Assembly (NCBI RefSeq): GCF_936925435.1
Contig: NZ_CAKZHQ010000039.1
Location: 1-60,237 of the forward strand
Direction: 5' to 3'
From: an uncultured Ramlibacter sp.
GTDB lineage: Bacteria; Pseudomonadota; Gammaproteobacteria; Burkholderiales; Burkholderiaceae_C
Length of the DNA: 60,237 nt
Below the pieces are notes generated by a model. It saw only the letters and a list, made by a program, of their open reading frames with translations. It was not told the origin of the DNA and did no database searches. Every line of letters starts with the position of its first letter. Within the stretch, counting starts at the first letter, position 1. This document shows positions 1 through 11,182 of the stretch, piece by piece. Made by a program: the position numbers and the translations under genes.

Positions 1-99
1 CCGGGCGTCACAGGGAATGCCGCCGGCAGGCGGCACGATGACCGTAGGCCGCAGCCCGGACACCGGCCGGCGCAGGCCCGGGGATGGGACTGCGAAGAA

Positions 100-158
100 G
101 GGCTTCGACAAGGCTCAGCCCGAACGGGACTGTGGCCAGGGCCGCGATGGATTGCGGG

Positions 159-181
<23 letters not shown>
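100..181 (-). repeat. Dispersed Burkholderiales-type repeat, copy A
   Basis: Read on the minus strand, this contains GTCATTGCGGGCTTGACC followed by CGCAATCCATCGC (143-173), then a GTTCGGGCTGAGCCTTGTCG block. The core is a small dyad, GCGGG..CCCGC. Related cores occur at 53050-53081 and 54798-54830 in this window. From memory, similar elements are scattered through many proteobacterial genomes. Here the element supplies the last codons and the stop of the neighbouring histidine kinase. It encodes no protein I would trust. Confidence 0.7.
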
Positions 182-2902
<2,721 letters not shown>

Positions 2903-2903
<1 letters not shown>

Positions 2904-4480
2904 CAGGCCCGCTCCACCACCGGCCGGCCGGCCTGCACCGCAAAGCGTGCCAGCGTCTCGATGCCCGAGCGCGGCTGGCCCACGTCGCCCACCACCCGCA
3001 GCGTCGTCGTCAGCTGCTGGGGCGTGAACTCCGCCACGCCGTAGCCGCGGTGCTGGGCATCGGCAAAGACGAAGTGCGGGTTCTCGGCCAGGCGCTCGGC
3101 CGTGCGCGGCTTGGCCGCCGGCCGCGAGCTGATGCTGGTGCCGCAGAACTCCACACCCAGGCTGGCGCTGTCGGGCCTGTCGTAGTCGGCCTTCACATGG
3201 CCGACCCAGTTCTCATGCACGTCGCCGCCCAGCAGCACGGCATCCTTGACCTTGTGGCGCCGCAGTGAATCGGCCAGCCGGCCGCGGGCCGCGCTGTAGC
3301 CGTCCCAACCGTCGTTCCACAGCGACTGGCCGGGGCCGGGCAGGGCGTCGCGCTGGCCGAACAGGGTCTGCTGGCCGATCACCGCCCAGCCCTGCGCTGT
3401 GGCCAGGCCCTGGTCCAGCCAGCGCTCCTGCGCCGCGCCCAGCATGCTGCGGGCCGGATCATTCCATGCGGCGCAGCTGGCCGGGTCCAGATGGCCCGAG
3501 CCCGGCTTGCCGCCCGGCGTGCAGACCTGGTGGTCCTTGTACTGGCGCGCGTCCAGCAGATGCAGCGTGGCCAGGCTGCCGTAGCGCAGCTGGGTGTAGA
3601 TACGCATCTGCGCGCCGGCGGCCAGGCCTTCGACGGCGCGCGTGAGCACAGATGCGCGCAGCGGCATGTGCTCGTAGTACGCCTGGTAGGCGGCGGCGCG
3701 GCGCGCGGCGAAGCCGGCCCCCGGCTCCGGCCCGCTGTTGCCGTGGGCCAGGCCGGCGTAATCGTTTTGCACCTCGTGGTCGTCCCAGGTCAGCAACCAG
3801 GGGCAGGCGGCGTGCATGGCCTGCAGGCCGGCGTCACTGCGGTACAAGGCGTGGCGGGCGCGATAGCCCCCCAGGTCGCGCACCCAACCGCCAGGGGGCA
3901 CCCGCACCGGGTTGGCCGAGGTCGCGTATTCGTAGATGTAGTCGCCCAGGAAGAGCACGGCGTCCAGGTTCTCCTCGCGCATGTGCTCCCAGGCCGTGAA
4001 GTAGCCATGCTCCCAGCGCTGGCAGGAGGCATAGCCCAGGCGCAGGCTGCGCACCGCCGCACCGGGCGCGGGGATGGTGTGGGTGCGGCCGGTGGCGCTG
4101 ACGGCATCACCGCTGGTGAATCGGTAGAAGTACCAGCGGTCCGGCTCCAGCCCCGTCACCTCCGCGTGCACGCTGTGCGCCAGCCCCGGCTGGGCCAGCG
4201 CTTCGCCGCGCTGCACGATGCGGGCAAAGCCCTCGTCGTGGGCCACTTCCCAATGCACCGGCACGCTCTGCGCGCCCAGACTGTCGCCGGTGAGCGGCAA
4301 CAGGCGGGTCCAGAGCACGACACCATCGGGGGCCGGCGAACCGCTGGCCACGCCCAGGCTGAAGGGGTTGGCGGCCCAGCGGTGCTGGGCCCAGGCACTG
4401 CGCGGCAGCCACAGCGCCGCCGTGGCCGCTGCGGCCAGCTGCAGCAGCCGGCGGCGGTCGGAAAAGGCAGGGGCGGCCAT
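2903..4480 (-). CDS. phoD: PhoD-type alkaline phosphatase, Tat-exported
   Basis: Alkaline phosphatase D family (phosphodiesterase/phosphomonoesterase, Fe/Ca-dependent in characterised members), 525 aa. I chose the ATG at 4480 because it opens directly on a Tat signal: SDRRRLLQLAAAATAALWLP, then SAWAQ. Metal-ligand motifs are visible: GYASCQRW, FLGDYIYEY, WDDHEVQND and LGGDVHENW. Its stop overlaps the start of the histidine kinase downstream, and the LysR gene ends 28 bp upstream on the same strand, so all three may form one transcript. The role is release of phosphate from organic phosphates in the periplasm. The family assignment is strong; the symbol is by family. Confidence 0.92.
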
Positions 4481-4508
4481 GTGCGGCCGACTATAGCAAG
4501 CTGTTTTT

Positions 4509-5456
4509 TCAGGCTGCAGCTTCGGCCCGCAGCCAGCGCGCGAAGTCCTGCGCGTCGGCATTGGCTGCACCGCGCTCGCTCAGCCTCACGTAGTAACCGC
4601 GCTGCGATGCCGCGCCGCCGCCAAAGGGCGCGACCAGGCGGCCGCTGCGCAACAGCTCGGCCAGCAGCGGCAGGCGGCCGATGGCCACGCCCTGCCCCTC
4701 CATCGCCGCGGCGATGGCATCGGCGTACTGGGTGAAGCGCACGGTGTTCTTCATGCGCAGCCCGGACAGGCCCATCACCTGGGTCCAGGGCTCCCAGTCC
4801 ACCGTCAGCGCCATGCCCTGCGGCATGTCCACCGCCAGCAAGGTGTGCCTGGCCAGGTCGGCTGGCTTTTGCAGTGGGTTGTCGCGGCTGGCGGCCAGCG
4901 CCGGCGCGCACACCGGCAGCAGCGACTCCTCGAACAGCGGCGCGCCGCCGCCATCGGCGATCGGGCAAAAGCGCACGGCCAGGTCGACCTGGCTGCGCTC
5001 CAGGTCCAGCAGTTCCACCGTGGCCGAGATGCGCACGTCCACCGCCGGGTGGGCGGCGGTGAAGCGCACCAGGCGCGGGATCAGCCACAGCGAGGCAAAG
5101 CCCGGCGTGCAGGTCATGGACACCTGGCGCAAGGCGCTGCTGGCGCGCACCCGCGCCGTCGCATCACGCAGCCGCTCCAGGCAGTCGGTGACGGCACGCT
5201 GCATCAAGCGGCCGGCCTCGGTCAGCTCCAGCGCGCGGTGGCGCCGCTCGAACAGCGGCACGCCGAGGCTGGCCTCGACCTGCTGGATCTGCCGGCTGAC
5301 GGCCGACTGGGTCAGGAACATTTCCTGCGCCGCCAGCGTGAAGCTCAGATGCCGCGCCGCCGCCTCGAAGCTGCGCAGCAGGTCCAGCGGCGGCAGCTCG
5401 GCACGCGCGATGGCGGCGGTCTGTTCCTGGAAGGCTTTGACATTCCCGGGATGCAT
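4509..5456 (-). CDS. LysR-family transcriptional regulator (GcvA-like)
   Basis: A 315-aa LysR-type regulator. The winged HTH spans about residues 20-80 (LRSFEAAARHLSFTLAAQEM, then QSAVSRQIQ). A LysR substrate-binding domain runs from about 105 to 310. The sequence style (PLDLLRSFEAAARHLSF) is that of the GcvA subgroup. It is divergent from the DUF2917 gene with 82 bp between starts, where a T-N11-A-type dyad lies (5505-5523). This pairing suggests it controls the DUF2917 gene as well as itself. No effector can be named. Confidence 0.93.
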   Translation of the reverse strand: MHPGNVKAFQEQTAAIARAELPPLDLLRSFEAAARHLSFTLAAQEMFLTQSAVSRQIQQVEASLGVPLFERRHRALELTEAGRLMQRAVTDCLERLRDATARVRASSALRQVSMTCTPGFASLWLIPRLVRFTAAHPAVDVRISATVELLDLERSQVDLAVRFCPIADGGGAPLFEESLLPVCAPALAASRDNPLQKPADLARHTLLAVDMPQGMALTVDWEPWTQVMGLSGLRMKNTVRFTQYADAIAAAMEGQGVAIGRLPLLAELLRSGRLVAPFGGGAASQRGYYVRLSERGAANADAQDFARWLRAEAAA

Positions 5457-5504
5457 GCAATCGATTCCAAATCAGCGTTTGAGACAAGGAGCGCCGCTGA
5501 CTAT

Positions 5505-5523
5505 ATTCATTCCCATTGCGAAT
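5505..5523. promoter_or_regulatory. Putative LysR box ATTC-N11-GAAT
   Basis: A perfect dyad, ATTC, 11 bases, GAAT, lies between the divergent lysR and DUF2917 starts, 15 bp before the DUF2917 ATG. The T-N11-A spacing is the classic LysR-family binding pattern. A site this close to the downstream start would suit repression, or autoregulation seen from the lysR side. The assignment to this regulator is inference. Confidence 0.42.
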
Positions 5524-5538
5524 GCAAGGAGGCTTGCC

Positions 5539-5883
5539 ATGGATGCTTTGAATGCCTTGTCCCCGACCGGGCTGCCGCTGGCGCGGCGCGCCCTTTACAG
5601 CCTGCCCGACGCAGCCGGCCTGCGCATCAGCTGCCTTGCCGGCAGCCTGTGGATCACGCTGGACGACGACCCGCGCGACATCGTGCTGGAGGCCGGCCGG
5701 AGCCTGGACGTCGACGCGCACCGGCGCGCCATCGTCTATGCCCTGGAAGCTTCGCAGTTGCGCGTCGCGCCTCAGGCGACAGAGGTGCGCACGGCCTGTG
5801 AGCGCGCGCGCAACAGCAGGAAGACCACGATGGCCATGTTCAGCAGGTTCCAGGCGATGCCGTTGAGAAAGGCCGCGCGGTAA
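5539..5883 (+). CDS. DUF2917 domain-containing protein
   Basis: A 114-aa protein with a DUF2917 core at about residues 15-85: a small beta-rich domain with SCLAGSLWITLDDDPRDIVL and LEAGRSLDVDAHRRAIVYAL. The ATG has a good ribosome-binding site (AAGGAGG, 5526-5532). The function is unknown; the fold resembles a compact cupin-like barrel. It is divergent from a LysR gene. Its 3' end overlaps the convergent MFS gene by 112 bp; no earlier in-frame stop exists, so the basic C-terminal ~35 residues may be unimportant read-through. Confidence 0.8.
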   Translation: MDALNALSPTGLPLARRALYSLPDAAGLRISCLAGSLWITLDDDPRDIVLEAGRSLDVDAHRRAIVYALEASQLRVAPQATEVRTACERARNSRKTTMAMFSRFQAMPLRKAAR

Positions 5884-7058
5884 GAGCCGGTCAGGTCGAA
5901 CACCACGCCCGACATCCAGCCGCCCAGGGCCATGCCGAACATCGTTGCCATCAGCACCGTGCCGACACGCGCGCCGGCTTCGCGCGGCGAGAAATACTCG
6001 CGCACGATCAGCGCATAGGACGGCACGATGCCGCCCTGGAACAGGCCAAACAGCCCTGCCACCACGTAGAGCGAGGCCAGGCCGTCGAACGGCAGGAACA
6101 GCAGCAGGGCCACGCCCTGCAAGGCCGATCCCAGCAGCAGCGTGCGCAGGCCGCCGATGCGGTCGGAGATCCAGCCCGAGACCAGGCGGCTGACCACACC
6201 CATCGCCAGCATCAGCGACAGCATCTGGGCGCCGCGCGCCGCGCCGAAACCCAGGTCGCCGCAATAGGCCACGATGTGGACTTGCGGCATGGACATGGCC
6301 ACGCAGCAGGCCACGCCGGCCACACACAGCAGGGCTTGCGCCGTGCCGGGCTGCAGGCCCAGCAGGCGCTGGGTCGAGGGCTGGTCCGCCGCAGCCGCCA
6401 CCGTGGCAGGAAGCTGCTGCGGCGGCGGGCGGCGCCGCAACCAGAGCGACAAGGGCAGCATGCTGACCATGCAGAACACACCCATGCCTATGTAGGTCTG
6501 GCGCCAGCCCACGCTGTCGATGAAGTGCTGCATCACCGGCGGCCAGACGGCGCCGGCGGCGTAGTTGCCGCTCATGCAGATGGCCAGAGCGATGCCGCGC
6601 CGGCGGTCGAACCATTGCGAGGTGTCGGCCACCAGCGGCGCAAAGGTGGCCGAGGTGCCCAGCAGGCCGATCAACAGGCCCTGGGCAATGCAGAACCACC
6701 AGAGGCTGGGCGCCAGGCCGGCGACTATGAAGCCGGCACCCAGGCCCAGCGCGCCGACAGCCACCGGCACGATGACGCCAAAGCGGTCGGCCAGCCGGCC
6801 CATCAGGATGCCGCCCAGGCCGAAGCCCACCATGGTCAGCGTGTAAGGCAGGGAGGCGTCGCCGCGGGCCACCGCGAAGTCGGCCTGGATGCGCGGCAGG
6901 ACCACGGTCACTGAATACATGCCGGCGCCGCCGATGGTCATCAGCAGCAGGGACACGGCCAGCCGCAGCCAGGCGTAAGGGGATTCGATGTCCTGGACGG
7001 TAGAGCTGCGGGCCATCGACCGATTGGACACGATCCGGCCAGGAGCGCCCGCCTGCAC
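5772..7058 (-). CDS. MFS transporter
   Basis: Major facilitator of 428 aa with about 12 transmembrane helices. The first begins near residue 30. The conserved loop 2-3 signature is present (GGILMGRLADRFG, about residue 80). The N-terminal ~25 residues are soluble and could include an upstream start; a second ATG at residue 15 (MARSSTVQD) is also possible. Layout resembles OxlT/monocarboxylate-type carriers, but the substrate cannot be told. It is divergent (90 bp) from an ABC receptor gene and overlaps DUF2917 at its 3' end. Confidence 0.88.
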   Translation of the reverse strand: MQAGAPGRIVSNRSMARSSTVQDIESPYAWLRLAVSLLLMTIGGAGMYSVTVVLPRIQADFAVARGDASLPYTLTMVGFGLGGILMGRLADRFGVIVPVAVGALGLGAGFIVAGLAPSLWWFCIAQGLLIGLLGTSATFAPLVADTSQWFDRRRGIALAICMSGNYAAGAVWPPVMQHFIDSVGWRQTYIGMGVFCMVSMLPLSLWLRRRPPPQQLPATVAAAADQPSTQRLLGLQPGTAQALLCVAGVACCVAMSMPQVHIVAYCGDLGFGAARGAQMLSLMLAMGVVSRLVSGWISDRIGGLRTLLLGSALQGVALLLFLPFDGLASLYVVAGLFGLFQGGIVPSYALIVREYFSPREAGARVGTVLMATMFGMALGGWMSGVVFDLTGSYRAAFLNGIAWNLLNMAIVVFLLLRARSQAVRTSVA

Positions 7059-7148
7059 CGCTCCAGAAGAGGGCTAGGGCTTTCCATACTGCCACGCAGG
7101 GCCGGTCTGGCATAAGGTGCGGCACCGTCGACTCAGGGGGAGACAACA

Positions 7149-8279
7149 ATGAAGACAAGAATTTCGCTGGCGGCCACGGCCGCGCTGTGGGCCGCTCTGC
7201 TGTGCGTGCCTGTCGTGCACGCCGCGCAGATCGTGGTCGGCCAGGTCGCACCACTGTCGGGCCTGGACGCCAACCAGGGCCGGGCCTATGCCGCCGGCAT
7301 GCAGCTGGTGTTCAACAACGTCAACAAGGCCGGCGGCGTCAGCGGCCATACCTTCAACCTGGTGAGCAAGGACGACGGTGGCCGCGTGGATGACACGGTG
7401 AGCGTCACCAGGCAGTTGCTGGCCGACAGCAAGCCCATGGTGCTGGCCGGCTTTTTCGGCAGCCGCAACATCTCCGAGCTGGTGGCCGCCGGCCTGCTGG
7501 AGAAAGAAAAGATCACCCTGGTGGGTTACCGCAGCGGCGAGATCCGGCCCGAGACAGCAATGCTGTACAACGTGCGCGCCGGCCTGCGCGACGAGATCAA
7601 CAAGCTGACCGAGCACCTGGCCACCATCGGCATCACCCGCCTGGGCCTGCTCTACGAGGAAGGCGCCGGCAGTGCGGCCCTGCTGGCCGCGGCCGATGAG
7701 GCGACCAAGAAGGCGCGCGCCGGCATCGTCGCCAAGGCCTCCTACCCGGCCGGCACAGCCCGTGTCTCGCCGGCGGTGGAGCTGTTCCTGAGGACGCCGC
7801 CGCAGGCCATCATCATGGTCGCCAGCGGCGCGGCGGCGGCCGGCTTCATCGAGCAGTACCGCGCCGCCGGCGGCGCCGCCCAGCTGTTCGCCCATTCGGG
7901 CGCCGACATCGAGCAGCTGTCCAAACGGCTCGCCGAGGAGCAGATGCAGGGCGTGGCCATCGCCCAGGTCACGCCCAGCCCCTACAAGATCGCAGGCCGC
8001 CTGGCCAAGGAGTTCAGCGACACGGTGGCCAAGACGCCCAACCTGGAGGTGCCGGTCAGCTACGCCATGATGGAGGGCTACATCGCCGCCAAGGTCATCG
8101 TCGAGGCCGTGCGCCGCCAGGGCGCCAAGCCCTCGCGCGAAGGCATGGCCGGCACGCTGGATGCCATGGACAGCTATGACCTGGGCGGCTACGTGGTCGG
8201 CTTCAAGCCGGGCATGCGCACAGGCTCCAAGTTCGTCGAGCTGTCCATCATCAGCGGCAACGGCAAGATCCGCCAATAG
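7149..8279 (+). CDS. ABC transporter periplasmic receptor, Leu/Ile/Val type
   Basis: A 376-aa type-1 periplasmic binding protein (Peripla_BP_6 family). The signal peptide is about residues 1-25, cleaved after HAA, and the mature part starts QIVVGQVAPLSGLDANQGRA, typical of branched-chain amino-acid or aromatic-compound receptors. The ATG follows a GGGGGAG ribosome-binding site. No permease or ATPase gene is nearby, so it is an orphan receptor that either serves a transporter elsewhere or acts in sensing. The ligand is unknown. Confidence 0.9.
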   Translation: MKTRISLAATAALWAALLCVPVVHAAQIVVGQVAPLSGLDANQGRAYAAGMQLVFNNVNKAGGVSGHTFNLVSKDDGGRVDDTVSVTRQLLADSKPMVLAGFFGSRNISELVAAGLLEKEKITLVGYRSGEIRPETAMLYNVRAGLRDEINKLTEHLATIGITRLGLLYEEGAGSAALLAAADEATKKARAGIVAKASYPAGTARVSPAVELFLRTPPQAIIMVASGAAAAGFIEQYRAAGGAAQLFAHSGADIEQLSKRLAEEQMQGVAIAQVTPSPYKIAGRLAKEFSDTVAKTPNLEVPVSYAMMEGYIAAKVIVEAVRRQGAKPSREGMAGTLDAMDSYDLGGYVVGFKPGMRTGSKFVELSIISGNGKIRQ

Positions 8280-8292
8280 ACACGAAGGCCAT

Positions 8293-8628
8293 TCACGCCT
8301 GCCAGACGCCGTAGCCGGCCTTGCGCAGCGCGATGCCCAGCTCCACCTCCATGCTGCGCGCCTCGTCGTAGGCCATGGGGTTGTAGCGCTCGTACAGGGC
8401 CGGCAGCAGGCGCAGGCCATGCTCGCGCACATAGGTGTTGGCCTGGATGCCGGCCTTGTGCTTGTCGAAGCGCAGATCGGGATCGAGCCCCGTCATGCCG
8501 ACATAGACAAAGGGCTTGCCCAGCTGGTAGTCGGGATTGGCATTGCGAAAGCGCGCCTTGTTCCAGACCGGGTCGGCCAGTTCGACGACATAGACGTGGT
8601 AGTGGGCCTTGCGGCTGCGCGGGACCAT
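8293..8628 (-). CDS. GIY-YIG-like small protein
   Basis: A 111-aa protein taken from the ATG at 8628, because the upstream 37 in-frame residues are low-complexity and lie in the spacer towards pssA. The core HYHVYVVEL, KPFVYVGMTG, RFDKHKAG and a late Glu (SMEVELG) match the order of GIY-YIG nuclease motifs: two strands, an Arg-helix and a Glu. It may be a nuclease-fold protein with unknown substrate. It is convergent with the receptor gene (13 bp) and divergent from pssA (119 bp). Confidence 0.62.
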   Translation of the reverse strand: MVPRSRKAHYHVYVVELADPVWNKARFRNANPDYQLGKPFVYVGMTGLDPDLRFDKHKAGIQANTYVREHGLRLLPALYERYNPMAYDEARSMEVELGIALRKAGYGVWQA

Positions 8629-8747
8629 GGGCGGCGATTGTGGCAGGCATGGCGTGCTACCTACAGGGTCGCGGGCGGCGCTCCCACCCCGCGCGGCGCG
8701 CATCCCGCCTAAGATGGACCTCCAGCCACCAGCACCCAAGGACGCCC

Positions 8748-9377
8748 ATGCCCACCAGCGCCAAGCCCCGGCACTTCTCCATGCTGCGGGACTTCCATCT
8801 GGCCGACTTCTTCACCCTGGGCAATGCCGCCTGCGGCGTCGGCTCCGTGCTGTTCGCCATGCTCTACATGCAAGGCCAGCAGCTGGCGCACTTTTATGCC
8901 GCCGCCGCGCTCGCGCCTCTGGCCTTCTTCTTCGACGTGCTGGACGGCCGCATCGCGCGGGCCCGGCACCAGCATTCGGCGCTGGGCAGGGAGCTCGATT
9001 CGCTGGCCGACATCATCTCCTTCGGCGTGGCGCCGGCCGCCCTGGCCTTTGCCGCCGGCATGCAAGGCGGCTGGGACGCCATCGTGCTGGGCTACTTCGT
9101 CTGCTGCGGCGTGAGCCGGCTGGCGCGCTTCAACGTGACGGCGGAAAGCCTGTCGGCCGGCGCCGACAAGGTGAAGTATTTCGAAGGCACGCCCATCCCG
9201 ACCAGCGTGGCGCTGGTGGCCGTGCTGGCCTGGGCCGCCTGGCAAGGCCAGGTGGGTGCGCAACTCTATGGCGGCGCCTTACAGCTCGGCCCCTGGCAGC
9301 TCCATCCCTTTGTGCTGCTGTTCGCCCTGTCAGGCAGCCTGATGATCAGCAAGACCATCCGGATTCCAAAAATCTAG
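8748..9377 (+). CDS. pssA: CDP-diacylglycerol-serine O-phosphatidyltransferase
   Basis: A CDP-alcohol phosphatidyltransferase of 209 aa. The complete catalytic motif is present: Asp63, Asp66-Gly67, Ala70-Arg71, Gly80, Asp84, Asp88 (D-x2-DG-x2-AR-x8-G-x3-D-x3-D). Several hydrophobic helices follow. It transfers phosphatidyl to serine, forming phosphatidylserine, the precursor of phosphatidylethanolamine, at the inner membrane. I chose the ATG at 8748 because it gives the usual N-terminus before FHLADFFTLGNAACG. It is somewhat shorter than many proteobacterial PssA proteins. Its stop overlaps the convergent trxC stop by 3 bp. Confidence 0.88.
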   Translation: MPTSAKPRHFSMLRDFHLADFFTLGNAACGVGSVLFAMLYMQGQQLAHFYAAAALAPLAFFFDVLDGRIARARHQHSALGRELDSLADIISFGVAPAALAFAAGMQGGWDAIVLGYFVCCGVSRLARFNVTAESLSAGADKVKYFEGTPIPTSVALVAVLAWAAWQGQVGAQLYGGALQLGPWQLHPFVLLFALSGSLMISKTIRIPKI

Positions 9378-9826
9378 CTGCGTTGCAGCTGGCTCTGCGT
9401 CCAGCGGACAATGTCGGCGGCACCCATGGCGCCGGCCTGGCGCGCCACCTCCCGGCCCCCGACGAACAGGGCCAGCGTCGGGATGCTGCGGATGTTGAAG
9501 CGCGCGCCCAGTTGCTGCACGGCTTCGGTATCGACCTTGGCCAGGCGGACGGCGGGCTCCAGTTGCGCTGCGGCCTGCTCGAAGCCCGGCGCCATCTGCC
9601 GGCAGGGTCCGCACCAGGGCGCCCAGAAATCCACCAGCACCGGGATCTGGTTGCGGTTGATGTGGCGATCGAAACTGGCTTCATCGAGCGCGGTGGAATG
9701 GCCGCTGAACAGCGCCTTGTGGCAACTGCCGCAGTCCGGCGCGCTGGCCATCTGGGCCCGGCGCACGCGGTTGGTGGTGTGGCAGTGCGGGCACACCACG
9801 TGCAATGCTTCATTGTTGGAGTCCAT
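9374..9826 (-). CDS. trxC: Thioredoxin 2 (TrxC)
   Basis: A 150-aa thioredoxin with an N-terminal zinc-ribbon (Cys12-Pro-His-Cys15 and Cys32-Gly-Ser-Cys35) and a thioredoxin domain carrying the active site Trp71-Cys72-Gly-Pro-Cys75. This combination defines TrxC, a cytosolic disulfide reductase linked to oxidative stress. The start at 9826 (MDSNNEA) is preferred; an ATG three codons upstream is possible. It is convergent with pssA, stops overlapping by 3 bp. No OxyR-type site was identified. Confidence 0.95.
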   Translation of the reverse strand: MDSNNEALHVVCPHCHTTNRVRRAQMASAPDCGSCHKALFSGHSTALDEASFDRHINRNQIPVLVDFWAPWCGPCRQMAPGFEQAAAQLEPAVRLAKVDTEAVQQLGARFNIRSIPTLALFVGGREVARQAGAMGAADIVRWTQSQLQRS

Positions 9827-9891
9827 CGCCAGCACATAAGGCCGCCAGCGGCCTATTGCAAGTTGCGCAAGCTCGGCAAGCCGGGGCCGCC

Positions 9892-10515
9892 TCAGGCGCC
9901 GGGCTGGGTCGGCTGGAAGTCGGGTTGTTCGGGCGGCGGCGGTGGCGGCATCGCGGGCTGGCGCAGGGCGGCATCGCGGATCGCAAACAGGGCCTGCAGG
10001 TCCTGGGCCATGTCGTCGTCCTGCGGGTCCTGTGTATCGGGCGCCAGCACATTGGACGCCATCGCCACGGCGCCGTCAGATGCGGCCGCGCCGACGGCCG
10101 GCATGCCGGGCCAGTCCGCAGCAGCGGCCGAACCAGCACCCTCGAATTGCCAGGACAGGCTGAACAGCCAGTCGGCGGCGCGCGGCTCGAAGCGGCGCAG
10201 CGCATCCATGAAGCTGCTCTGGAAGGCCGGAACATAGGTCAGCAGACTGTCCTGGCCGTTGCGCACGATCAGGGTCACATGCAGGCCGGACAGCGAACTC
10301 TTGCTGATCACCGACAGGATGCGGCAATCGATCCAGTCGGACGGGATGCTGTGCTGGCGCATGGTGTCGCGCAGCACCACCTGCACCAGCTCGCGCCGGG
10401 GCGCGTTCTTGGTGCTCTGCTCCGTGGTGTTCTCGCTGTCGTGAAACTGCGACGACATGGGCGCAGTGTTCTGCGCCGTGCGGTCGCCGCTGAAGATCTT
10501 CTTGAACAGGCCCAT
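9892..10515 (-). CDS. Conserved hypothetical protein, proline-rich tail
   Basis: I do not recognise the family. The 207-aa protein starts MGLFKKIFSG at the ATG at 10515. A hydrophilic, Ser/Thr/Asn-rich N-terminus (about 10-40) leads to a compact domain (about 40-130; RRELVQVVLRDTMRQHSIP, CRILSV, GLHVTLIVR). The rest is low complexity, ending in six consecutive prolines. No signal peptide or membrane helix is seen. It is divergent from the exonuclease gene. The open frame continues far upstream on the minus strand, but that part is antisense to the exonuclease and is not coding. Confidence 0.7.
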   Translation of the reverse strand: MGLFKKIFSGDRTAQNTAPMSSQFHDSENTTEQSTKNAPRRELVQVVLRDTMRQHSIPSDWIDCRILSVISKSSLSGLHVTLIVRNGQDSLLTYVPAFQSSFMDALRRFEPRAADWLFSLSWQFEGAGSAAAADWPGMPAVGAAASDGAVAMASNVLAPDTQDPQDDDMAQDLQALFAIRDAALRQPAMPPPPPPEQPDFQPTQPGA

Positions 10516-10579
10516 GCGCGGCATTATGGCCACAGCCGGGCAGGATGGCGCAAGCGAGGTATCCTCCCGGGTCCCGCGC

Positions 10580-11182
10580 ATGCACACCAACCGCCTCGCC
10601 CCCTCCAAAGAAGAGATCGCCCTGCTCCAGCCGTTTGACCGGCTGGGACTGGACCGCATCGAGCTGGTGTCGACCGGCACGCAGGCGGCACGGGCCTTCG
10701 ACGCCCTCGCGGCGGCCACGGTCTGGGGCTTCGACACCGAGTCCAAACCCACCTTCGTCAAGGACGAGGTGTCCGAGGGCCCGCACGTGCTGCAGCTGGC
10801 GACGCTGGACAAGGCCTGGGTGATCCAGCTGCACGACAGCGCCTGCCGCGAGGCCGCCGCCGCCCTGTTGGCCCTGCCCGGCGTGACCAAGGCCGGCTTC
10901 GGCCTGGGCGACGACCGCAAGCGCATCCTGGCCAAGCTGGGCGTGGACCCGCCCGGCGTGCTGGACCTGAACCATGTGTTCCGCGAACAGGGCTGGCGCA
11001 AGGACATGGGCGTCAAGGCCGCGGTCGCCGTGCTGTTCAACCAGCGCTTCACCAAGTCCAAGAAGGCCGGCACCTCCAACTGGGCCAACCCGCGCCTGAC
11101 CGAGGCGCAACTGGTCTACGCCGGCAACGATGCCTGGGCGGCGCTGCGCGTGCACCAGGCGCTGGGCCTGCCGTGCAGCTGA
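10580..11182 (+). CDS. 3'-5' exonuclease domain protein (DEDDy)
   Basis: A 200-aa RNase D/DnaQ-like 3'-5' exonuclease. Exo motifs are visible: I (WGFDTESKPTF, the DxE pair), II (around LDLNHVF) and III (YAGNDAWAALRV, Tyr-x3-Asp of the DEDDy type). There is no HRDC or polymerase domain. Start choice: ATG 10580 leaves a 64-bp divergent promoter space; an in-frame ATG at 10526 would add 18 low-complexity residues and nearly touch the divergent gene. The GTG start of the next gene overlaps its 3' end by 10 bp, implying a shared transcript. Substrate (RNA or DNA) is unknown. Confidence 0.85.
   Translation: MHTNRLAPSKEEIALLQPFDRLGLDRIELVSTGTQAARAFDALAAATVWGFDTESKPTFVKDEVSEGPHVLQLATLDKAWVIQLHDSACREAAAALLALPGVTKAGFGLGDDRKRILAKLGVDPPGVLDLNHVFREQGWRKDMGVKAAVAVLFNQRFTKSKKAGTSNWANPRLTEAQLVYAGNDAWAALRVHQALGLPCS

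Noticed and set aside
7074..8432. A 452-codon minus-strand frame across the ABC receptor gene
   Set aside because: It is antisense to the receptor with its clear signal peptide and Peripla_BP_6 features; its His/Ala/Gly/Gln-rich product is typical of a shadow frame.
8640..8747. A longer PssA N-terminus
   Set aside because: The extra 36 codons are Arg/Gly-rich and lie in the divergent promoter space; the conserved protein begins at the ATG at 8748.
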